Origin: Lachnospiraceae bacterium UBA7050
Lineage (GTDB): Bacteria > Bacillota > Clostridia > Lachnospirales > Lachnospiraceae
Direction of reading: 5' to 3'
NCBI GenBank assembly: GCA_002493905.1
Contig: DLAJ01000026.1
Span: 59,838 to 123,837, forward strand
Length of the DNA stretch: 64,000 nt
This document shows positions 52,423 to 59,265 of this stretch, piece after piece. Position 1 is the first letter of the stretch; each line of letters begins with the position of its first letter. Below the pieces are notes generated by a model. The model was given only the letters and a program-made list of their open reading frames with translations, was not told where the DNA came from and made no database searches. The translations under genes and the position numbers were made by a program.

Positions 52423-53838
52423 TTATCCGACCGTCACATCTTCCTCAGGATATTTCACATCCACCTTACTATGTCCCTTCATATGCAGTGCAATCGCCAT
52501 GGAGATCGGTCCAATCCTTCCCAAAAACATACAGAGCAGGATTACAATCTTGCCAGCCGCATTCATCGTCGCCGTATAGCTTCTGGAAAGCCCCACTGTT
52601 CCAAGCGCGCTCGCCGTCTCATAAGCAATATCCGTCAAACTTCCCTGCTCTAAAACGGACATCAGTACAATCATGGTCAGCAGCACTGCTCCAAAAACAA
52701 GTGTTACTGAAATGGCCTTCCGCAGTGTTTTTGTCGGAATCGTGCGCCGGAACACTTTCACATCCGCATCTCCCTTGATCGTTGCCAGCGCCGTGAACAA
52801 AACGATCGCAACCGTCGTTGTCTTGATTCCTCCTGCGGTGCCGATCGGCGAACCTCCAATGATCATGAGCAGGATTCCAACAATAACCGTTCCGCCTGTT
52901 AAGCCTTTCTGGGAGATCGTAGCAAAGCCGGCTGTCCTGAATGAAACAGACTGAAACACAGATGCCAGCAGTTTTGTCGGAAACGGCAGCGGCCCCAGCG
53001 TTTCAGGATTCCCGTATTCTAATAAGAATACCACGAGAGCCCCTCCGAGCACAAGGGACAGCGTAACCGTCAGCACGATCTTCGTATGCAGACGAAGCTG
53101 TCTGTACCAGAAACGGCGTGCAATATTCCCGTCACGGATTTCTCGTATGACACGCAGGACGTCCCACCAGACAATAAAGCCGATTCCTCCCAGCACGATC
53201 AAAAGCATCGTCACCAGATTCATCCACGGATTTCCGACATAGCCCATCAAAGAGTCCGCACCGATAATGTCCATGCCGGCATTACAAAATGCCGAGACCG
53301 CATGAAAAATCGATATCCAGATTCCCTGAAGCCCATATTCCGGCACAAAAACCGGCAGACAGCAGAGCGCCCCGATCCCTTCCACGATCAATGTCCCTTT
53401 GAGAACGCGCACCAGAAAGCGGACAAGCCCCTGCAGCGTATCCAGATTAAAGGATGCACTAAGAAGCAGCCGGTCCTTCAGCGTGACCTTCCTTCCGATC
53501 AATACCATCAGCGCGGTCGTAAACGTAACGATACCGAGGCCTCCGCATTGAATAAGCAGAAGGATCACCCCCTGCCCGAACACACTCCAATGCGCATAAG
53601 TATCCACAACGACCAGACCGGTAACGCAGACGCTCGTAGTAGCTGTAAACAGGGCGTCCAGATAGTTCGTCCACGTTCCATCCGCCGATGACACCGGCAG
53701 GCACAGCAGCAGCGAACCAATCAAAACCGCCGCCGCAAAACCAAGTGCAATCGCCTGCGCCGTTGACATTTCCCGTTTCATCTCTCCCTTTAATCCACGC
53801 TTCTGATCCGGTCCCGTTTTTTGCTCCTTCATATCCAT
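52423..53838 (-). CDS. Potassium uptake membrane subunit (KtrB/TrkH type)
   Basis: 471 residues with eight or more helices and four selectivity-type P-loops (TATTSVCVTGLVVVDTYAHW, FHAVSAFCNAGMDIIG, FQSVSFRTAGFATISQ, ETASALGTVGLSRSY). It conducts K+ and pairs with the RCK subunit downstream. A basic, cytoplasmic N-terminus precedes helix 1. The start is uncertain: 53838 or 53832 with GAGGG nearby. A promoter with extended -10 lies just upstream. Confidence 0.93.
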   Translation of the reverse strand: MDMKEQKTGPDQKRGLKGEMKREMSTAQAIALGFAAAVLIGSLLLCLPVSSADGTWTNYLDALFTATTSVCVTGLVVVDTYAHWSVFGQGVILLLIQCGGLGIVTFTTALMVLIGRKVTLKDRLLLSASFNLDTLQGLVRFLVRVLKGTLIVEGIGALCCLPVFVPEYGLQGIWISIFHAVSAFCNAGMDIIGADSLMGYVGNPWMNLVTMLLIVLGGIGFIVWWDVLRVIREIRDGNIARRFWYRQLRLHTKIVLTVTLSLVLGGALVVFLLEYGNPETLGPLPFPTKLLASVFQSVSFRTAGFATISQKGLTGGTVIVGILLMIIGGSPIGTAGGIKTTTVAIVLFTALATIKGDADVKVFRRTIPTKTLRKAISVTLVFGAVLLTMIVLMSVLEQGSLTDIAYETASALGTVGLSRSYTATMNAAGKIVILLCMFLGRIGPISMAIALHMKGHSKVDVKYPEEDVTVG

Positions 53839-53885
53839 ACTGCCCTCTATTCCCATGCACAGGTGTTTTTCCAAGTTATGTAAAG

Positions 53886-53914
53886 ATTATAGCACAATCA
53901 TCCTCCATCCACAA
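53886..53914 (-). promoter_or_regulatory. Promoter of the KtrB/KtrA operon
   Basis: On the minus strand TTGTGG (53914-53909) and TATAAT (53891-53886) with 17 bp between and TGC before the -10 (extended). Confidence 0.65.
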
Positions 53915-53966
53915 TATCATGTGGTTTGCAATTTTGCCTTCAATATTTAGTGTCTGCTTTCGTCAC

Positions 53967-54350
53967 TTATCCACAGCGATTTCCGACACGCATGACATAT
54001 TTCGCCAGAAATCCCCAATTTCCACAGAGTTATCCACATTAACTGACATGCTAGTTATCGACTGACATGTCAGTTAATATGTCATATGACATATGAGAAT
54101 TCATTTTCTGCATCAACATCCTGCATTTTCTCTGCATTGGTTGTCTATACCGGTCAATCCCATATCTTGTGGTTCCAGATTATGTCACCTACTTGTTTTC
54201 GTGGTGAAACTGATCTTTCGTTGTATCATTTTCGTTCTTTCGCATTTATATTCATGATTTTCGCAATAAAATAGCATCCGTTTTCTAGCAGTTCCATTTC
54301 ACATTACATTACAAACATGCTACAATATAAATGATAATTACTTATCTACA
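53967..54350. promoter_or_regulatory. Intergenic region with DnaA-box-like sites and nested palindromes
   Basis: TTATCCACA occurs at 53967-53975 and 54030-54038, and TTATCTACA at 54342-54350. Between them are the perfect palindromes ACTGACATGTCAGT (54061-54074) and ATATGTCATATGACATAT (54077-54094); the half ACTGACATG also stands at 54042-54050. A promoter for the NERD gene (TTCACA 54298-54303, 17 bp, TACAAT 54321-54326, extended TGC) lies at the right end. The rest of 53839-54366 has no gene. Confidence 0.55.
54298..54326 (+). promoter_or_regulatory. Promoter of the NERD-domain gene
   Basis: TTCACA and TACAAT separated by 17 bp with a TGC extended -10, ahead of GGAGGG at 54352-54357 and ATG 54367. 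Confidence 0.6.
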
Positions 54351-54366
54351 GAGGAGGGATCAACCA

Positions 54367-55374
54367 ATGTCAATCAGCTTTATCACCACTCTGCTATTCC
54401 TGTTGTCTCTTTTGACGATCTGTGTTCTTGCAGAACTATTGTTCAGACAAAAAACCTACTACAAAGTAACCAGAAACGGCTATTTTCAAACGGTGTTTGA
54501 TAAGGGCAGATACGGCGAATATCTGACTTGGAAAAGTTTGAAATCTTACGAGCACGACGGTGGTAAATTCCTTTTTAACTGCTACCTCCCTGCAGAAAAC
54601 GGAAAAACAAGCGAGATTGATGTGATTTTGATTCATTCTTCCGGCATATTTGTAATGGAGAGCAAAAATTATAGCGGTTGGATATTTGGAAAAGAAACCG
54701 ATTCTTGCTGGACGCAGACGCTTCCAAGCGGAAGGGGAAAGTCTAGAAAAGAACGTTTTTATAATCCGGTCAAACAAAACGCGACTCATATCAAATGGCT
54801 AAAAAACATCGTCAACTCCCAGATTCCTATCTATTCCATAATCGTTTTTTCAAAAAGGTGTACATTAAAAAATATTACCGTAGCCAATCCACAAGTAACA
54901 GTGATCCGCCGCCCTCAAATTCATAAAGTGGTAAAACATATAGGCTCTCAATCATTACATACCCTGACAAAAGAAGAAATCGCAAACATTTACGAAATCT
55001 TATACCCTTATACACAAGTAGATACCGCTACAAAATTACAGCATATAAACAATATAAACAAAGCTTCTCTGTCTCGCTCAAAAATGCCGGAACGCAAGAA
55101 ACAAAAAGAGGCAGAATCAACTCCGACGTCACCAGAAACAATATCCGAAAGGAATCCTGTCATAGACACTGTCCAAGCGAAAAATATAGAACTTGCCGCT
55201 GAAAAACTTAGCGGTATGCAAGTCTGTCCAAAATGTGGTGCGGAACTGGCTCTCCGCACGGTGGCAAGGGGCGTGCATTCCGGTGAGCAATTCTACGGCT
55301 GTTCCCGCTTTCCGAAGTGCCGATATCGGACGACTTCCACAGCCAACGCCTCCTCTCCAAGTAATAGGTCTTAA
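54367..55374 (+). CDS. Membrane-anchored NERD nuclease-like protein with C-terminal zinc ribbon
   Basis: 335 residues. One N-terminal membrane helix (FITTLLFLLSLLTICVL), then a NERD domain (GRYGEYLTWKSLKSYEHDG, SEIDVILIHSSGIFVMESKN, with the D...E.K nuclease-type residues). A basic linker follows (KMPERKKQKEAEST), then a topoisomerase-like C4 zinc ribbon (CPKCGAELALR, FYGCSRFPKC). It probably acts on DNA at the membrane, but the substrate is unknown. The start has GGAGGG 8 nt upstream. The unusual palindromes and DnaA-type boxes before it suggest special control. Confidence 0.85.
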   Translation: MSISFITTLLFLLSLLTICVLAELLFRQKTYYKVTRNGYFQTVFDKGRYGEYLTWKSLKSYEHDGGKFLFNCYLPAENGKTSEIDVILIHSSGIFVMESKNYSGWIFGKETDSCWTQTLPSGRGKSRKERFYNPVKQNATHIKWLKNIVNSQIPIYSIIVFSKRCTLKNITVANPQVTVIRRPQIHKVVKHIGSQSLHTLTKEEIANIYEILYPYTQVDTATKLQHINNINKASLSRSKMPERKKQKEAESTPTSPETISERNPVIDTVQAKNIELAAEKLSGMQVCPKCGAELALRTVARGVHSGEQFYGCSRFPKCRYRTTSTANASSPSNRS

Positions 55375-55434
55375 GGTTGTAAAATATTTTTGCTGTTATA
55401 CCTCTCTATCTACAATACGCGTCAGGAGAATAAG

Positions 55435-56331
55435 ATGGAAAAATACTCAATTGGCGAAATTATCCGCCATCTTAGGAAAGAACAAAACTTAACACAGGAA
55501 GAGCTCGCGGACGGAATCTGCTCCAGCGTGACTGTTTCCCGGATTGAATCCGGAACACAGATGCCCTCGGACAGGATCATTAACCAGCTTCTTGACCGCC
55601 TTGGAAGCGATCTGTATCAGACCGCCAATACTTCACGGGAAAAAAGGGATTTACAGACAGAGCAGCGGTTAAACAGAATCGGCATGGCGGTGAACAGCGG
55701 CGACTTTGGCAGGGCTGCCGCATTGCTTTCCAAAATAGAAAGCGATACCATCACGGATGCCCGGTCGAAACAGCTTTACATCCTGCTAAAATCTTCCATT
55801 GCCCTTCAAGATGGAACAATTCCGCCTCAAGAGATCATTGAAATGTTACGGCAGGCTCTTGCACTTACCAAAAAGGACTTTTCCTTCACGCATTTTCCAG
55901 ACGTACTGCTGACCGTCACGGAGGCAAATCTGTTAAACGCCCTCTGTGCCGCCTATTTTCAAAACAAAGAAAGCGAAAAAGCGATGGCGCTTGCAGAGGC
56001 GCTCAGTGAAAATCTCCTCCGCCACCAGCATGCGTTCCGTAACGATTTGGAGCTGCTCTTAAACGCCCTGATCAATCTGTCCCAGTTTATGGAAAACGAA
56101 GAGGCCTATGAGGATGCGCTCCATATCTGTGAACAGGCAGTCACCATCAGCAAAGAGTCCCCTTATCAGGTTATGTTTGCGGAGCTGCAGTATTTCAAAG
56201 CAAAGCTGCTGCTTAAGCTTGGGCGGAGGGAGGAATGCCGGGAGCTTCTCTCCATCATACTTCCCTTTATGAAACTGCAGGGAAAAGCCGCATTTGCCCA
56301 ACTGGCCGAAGAACTGTATCAAACGCTGTAA
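55435..56331 (+). CDS. Rgg/PlcR-like regulator (XRE HTH plus helical repeat domain)
   Basis: 298 residues. XRE helix-turn-helix at the start (IIRHLRKEQNLTQEELADGI, SSVTVSRIESGTQMPSDRII), then an all-helical TPR-like domain as in Rgg/PlcR-type peptide sensors (FGRAAALLSKIES, EAYEDALHICEQAVTISKES). AGGAG lies 6 nt before the ATG. An ABC exporter gene follows 92 bp later, suggesting peptide signalling or export, but no precursor peptide is obvious. Not certain that it binds a peptide. Confidence 0.88.
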   Translation: MEKYSIGEIIRHLRKEQNLTQEELADGICSSVTVSRIESGTQMPSDRIINQLLDRLGSDLYQTANTSREKRDLQTEQRLNRIGMAVNSGDFGRAAALLSKIESDTITDARSKQLYILLKSSIALQDGTIPPQEIIEMLRQALALTKKDFSFTHFPDVLLTVTEANLLNALCAAYFQNKESEKAMALAEALSENLLRHQHAFRNDLELLLNALINLSQFMENEEAYEDALHICEQAVTISKESPYQVMFAELQYFKAKLLLKLGRREECRELLSIILPFMKLQGKAAFAQLAEELYQTL

Positions 56332-56423
56332 ACAAAATTTACATCATCCGATATGGTTTTCCTAAAAAACCTCCTGTATCATGAATGACATCAATTGCAA
56401 ATATCTTACAGGGAGGTTCGCAT

Positions 56424-58172
56424 ATGAAGACTTATCTCACAAAGAATAACGCTTGTTTTTTACCAACCTTGATCTTTCAGACCATCCAATCTCTGCTGGC
56501 TGTTTTTGTAGCGGTGCTGCTAAGCGTCTTGATTGACACCGTTTCCGAAAGCATCCAAAGCAGGGACACGTCTCCTTTGGGAACCATTCTGATTGTCTGC
56601 ACCATATATGCAGTTTTTTTAGGACTTGCCGTATTCTGCACCGGCAGGCTGAAGGGCAGATGTATCAGAAATGCCGTGACCGCGTTGAAACGGGATGTGA
56701 TGCACTCCGTATTACAAAAAGACATTACTTCCTATCATCAGACCTCTAAGGGAACTTATATCTCTATGCTGAATCACAATATGGGGCTGATCGAAGAGAA
56801 CGTATTCAAAAATTGTTTCACCGTCTATGAAGCTCTCCTGAGCATGGTGCTCGCGGCCATTGTTTTATTCATGACAAACCCCATCGTCGCCCTCTTTTCG
56901 CTCGCCTGCACCTTCGTGCCGACCCTCATACCAAAGCTCTATGCAAAAAAATTAGCCGCGTCACAGAAGGATGCCGCAGAGAAAGCAGCGTCTTACCAAT
57001 CAGAAGTAAACGAAATTTTAGACGGGTACGAGCTGATCAAGAATTATGCCATCGAAAATCAGGCAGAGGCCCGCTGCTTAGAACGTCTGACGCAGGCGGA
57101 GCATTTCAAGTATCACCGTGAATGCGAAATGGCAAAGCTTCAGGGAATCGCAAGTACAGCATCCATTCTGACACAGTTTCTGATCATGTTATTCGCGGGA
57201 TTTCTGGCGGCAAGAGGATATATCACTCTGGGCAGCATCGTCGCTGTCACGCAGTTATCGGGACAGGTCATTTCTCCTGCGTCCCAATTAACCGCCCTGT
57301 TTGGACTTTTCACCTCTGTCCGCCCGATCTCAGAACAGGTCATGGAGCTGCTGAACGAGCATGACGCATACATAACACCCGTTCTTTTTAATTATGACGC
57401 CGTCAATACATCCGTACCGGCAGAACATGGTGCCACCATATCTCCTGCACTGCCAAAACATGGTGACGGCGAATCCTCCACATTGCCGAGGCATGATGCC
57501 AGCGCTGCGGCAACTCCAAGCAGTGGACACGAAATTGTATTTCGTGACGTTTCTTTTTCCTACGGGCAGCAGCCAGTACTGAATCATCTGCATCTAACAC
57601 TGGAAAAAGGGAAAAAGTACGCATTGACGGGAAACAGCGGCAGTGGAAAGTCCACAATTCTCAAGCTGCTGATGCAGTATTATCCGTCATACGACGGACA
57701 CATCCTTATTGACGGAACAGAGTTAAAAGAATACGGGTGTTTTTTTAAGGAATGTGCTTATGTCGGACAGGAAATATTTCTCTTCCATGATACAATTGAA
57801 CAGAATATCTGCCTGTTTCAGGAACCGGACAAAGAACGTCTTGCATATGCCGTGCGGGAAGCCGGTCTTAAAGACGTCTTAAGCCGCGCAGAGGGCGGGG
57901 TGCATGCAATGGTGGGTGAAAATGGCTCAAATTTCTCCGGCGGCGAACGCCAGCGCATCGCCATTGCCCGAGCACTCTATCATCAAAAGAAGATTCTGCT
58001 GTTTGACGAGGCAACATCGGCGTTAGACAGCGGCATGGCTGAAAAAATCGAAAGGCTGATCCTTCATCTGAAGGACGTAACCTGCCTGTTTGTATCACAT
58101 CAGCTAAGCTCCTCCTGCACCGGTCAATATGACCGCATTCTCCGGCTGGACGCCGGAACCCTTTCGGCATAA
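56424..58172 (+). CDS. ABC exporter, fused membrane and ATPase domains
   Basis: 582 residues: a six-helix membrane domain (1-310), a repetitive linker (about 310-370) and the ATPase. Visible motifs are Walker A GNSGSGKST, the Q-loop region YVGQEIFLFHDTIEQN, signature NFSGGERQRIAIARALYH and Walker B ILLFDEATSALDSG. The linker consists of degenerate copies of ALPKHGDG/TLPRHDAS, not usual for this family. Probably exports a peptide or small molecule. The gene is downstream of an Rgg-like regulator; GGGAGG lies 7 nt before ATG. Confidence 0.9.
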   Translation: MKTYLTKNNACFLPTLIFQTIQSLLAVFVAVLLSVLIDTVSESIQSRDTSPLGTILIVCTIYAVFLGLAVFCTGRLKGRCIRNAVTALKRDVMHSVLQKDITSYHQTSKGTYISMLNHNMGLIEENVFKNCFTVYEALLSMVLAAIVLFMTNPIVALFSLACTFVPTLIPKLYAKKLAASQKDAAEKAASYQSEVNEILDGYELIKNYAIENQAEARCLERLTQAEHFKYHRECEMAKLQGIASTASILTQFLIMLFAGFLAARGYITLGSIVAVTQLSGQVISPASQLTALFGLFTSVRPISEQVMELLNEHDAYITPVLFNYDAVNTSVPAEHGATISPALPKHGDGESSTLPRHDASAAATPSSGHEIVFRDVSFSYGQQPVLNHLHLTLEKGKKYALTGNSGSGKSTILKLLMQYYPSYDGHILIDGTELKEYGCFFKECAYVGQEIFLFHDTIEQNICLFQEPDKERLAYAVREAGLKDVLSRAEGGVHAMVGENGSNFSGGERQRIAIARALYHQKKILLFDEATSALDSGMAEKIERLILHLKDVTCLFVSHQLSSSCTGQYDRILRLDAGTLSA

Positions 58173-58174
58173 AA

Positions 58175-58228
58175 AAAGACTTTCGCTGAAGCGAAAGTCT
58201 TTCGAAGAATCCGCGAAGCGGATTCTTC
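58175..58228 (+). terminator. Tandem hairpins after the ABC exporter gene
   Basis: AAAGACTTTCGCT/AGCGAAAGTCTTT (58175-58187, 58190-58202) begins 3 bp after the stop codon, and GAAGAATCCGC/GCGGATTCTTC (58204-58214, 58218-58228) follows. T-runs are short, so termination strength is uncertain. A third weaker hairpin lies near 58229-58250. Confidence 0.55.
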
Positions 58229-58404
58229 TGGATTCGCTTTGCGATTCTTCCGGGAGCACGAAATTTCCTATACGTTGAAAAAGAATGCCGCTCCCTTCCT
58301 CTTTCGGGAAATCTGTGCTATCATAATGTTGCCGGTCTAACGGGGTCATATTTCCCCGTCAGACCGGTAAAAAATCTGTCAGACACATTTTTCAGGAGGT
58401 TTCC

Positions 58405-59265
58405 ATGATCTTAATCGGTTCCCACGTGGGCATGAACGCCCCGGATTTCTTTCTAGGCTCCGCAAAAGAAGCAGTCTCCTATGGTGCCAATACGCTGATG
58501 CTCTACACCGGCGCGCCGCAGAACACGAAACGCCGCGCGCTCAAAGACCTGAACATGGATGAGGGCTGGACATATCTGCATGAACACGGCATTCAGGACA
58601 TTGTGATCCACGCTCCCTATATCATCAATCTTGCCAACACGGTTAAGCCGGAAATCTTTGAGCTTGCGGTTCAATTCCTGACTTTGGAGCTGAAACGAAG
58701 CACCGCAATGGGTTCCGGTATCCTAATCCTTCATCCCGGTGCACATGTCGGCGCAGGTCTTAAAGCAGGAACGCGCAGCATTGTCAAAGGGTTAAGCGAG
58801 GTACTAAGCGCCTGTCCCGAAGGCTTCATTGCGCTAGAGACAATGGCAGGAAAAGGTTCTGAGATCGGCAGGACTTTTGAGGAACTTGCGGCAATCTATG
58901 ACGGAGTGGCAGAAAACAGCCGCCTCCGCGTCTGTTTTGATACCTGCCATGTCCATGATGCAGGCTATGACATCGTACACGATTTTGACGGTGTGATCGG
59001 GCATTTTGACCGTCTGATCGGAAAAGACCAGATCGCCGTATTCCACATCAATGACAGCAAAAACGAACGTGGCAGCCACAAGGACCGCCACGCTAATATC
59101 AAAGAAGGCTTCATCGGCTTTGACGCTCTCCATGCCATTGTGCATCATGCCGATTTTGCTTCCATTCCAAAAATTCTGGAAACTCCTTACCGCCCCGACC
59201 CTAAACGTCCCGGACAGACGCTCTCTCCTTATAAGGAAGAAATCGCCATGCTGAGAAGTCTATAG
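58405..59265 (+). CDS. nfo: Endonuclease IV (AP endonuclease, family 2)
   Basis: 286 residues, full length. Metal-binding residues are in LIGSHVGMNAP, LILHPGAHVG, ALETMAGKG, CFDTCHVHDAGYD and FHINDSKNERGSHKDRHANI, the standard three-metal site of Nfo. It cuts DNA 5' to abasic sites in base excision repair. Independent unit. Its end overlaps the end of the helicase gene on the other strand by 6 bp. Confidence 0.95.
   Translation: MILIGSHVGMNAPDFFLGSAKEAVSYGANTLMLYTGAPQNTKRRALKDLNMDEGWTYLHEHGIQDIVIHAPYIINLANTVKPEIFELAVQFLTLELKRSTAMGSGILILHPGAHVGAGLKAGTRSIVKGLSEVLSACPEGFIALETMAGKGSEIGRTFEELAAIYDGVAENSRLRVCFDTCHVHDAGYDIVHDFDGVIGHFDRLIGKDQIAVFHINDSKNERGSHKDRHANIKEGFIGFDALHAIVHHADFASIPKILETPYRPDPKRPGQTLSPYKEEIAMLRSL

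Noticed and set aside
53967..54350. Chromosomal replication origin
   Set aside because: No dnaA, dnaN, rpmH or related genes nearby; only three boxes, so at most a DnaA-binding region.
56353..56388. 11-codon signalling peptide before the ABC exporter
   Set aside because: No RBS and too short to judge; only noted as a possibility.
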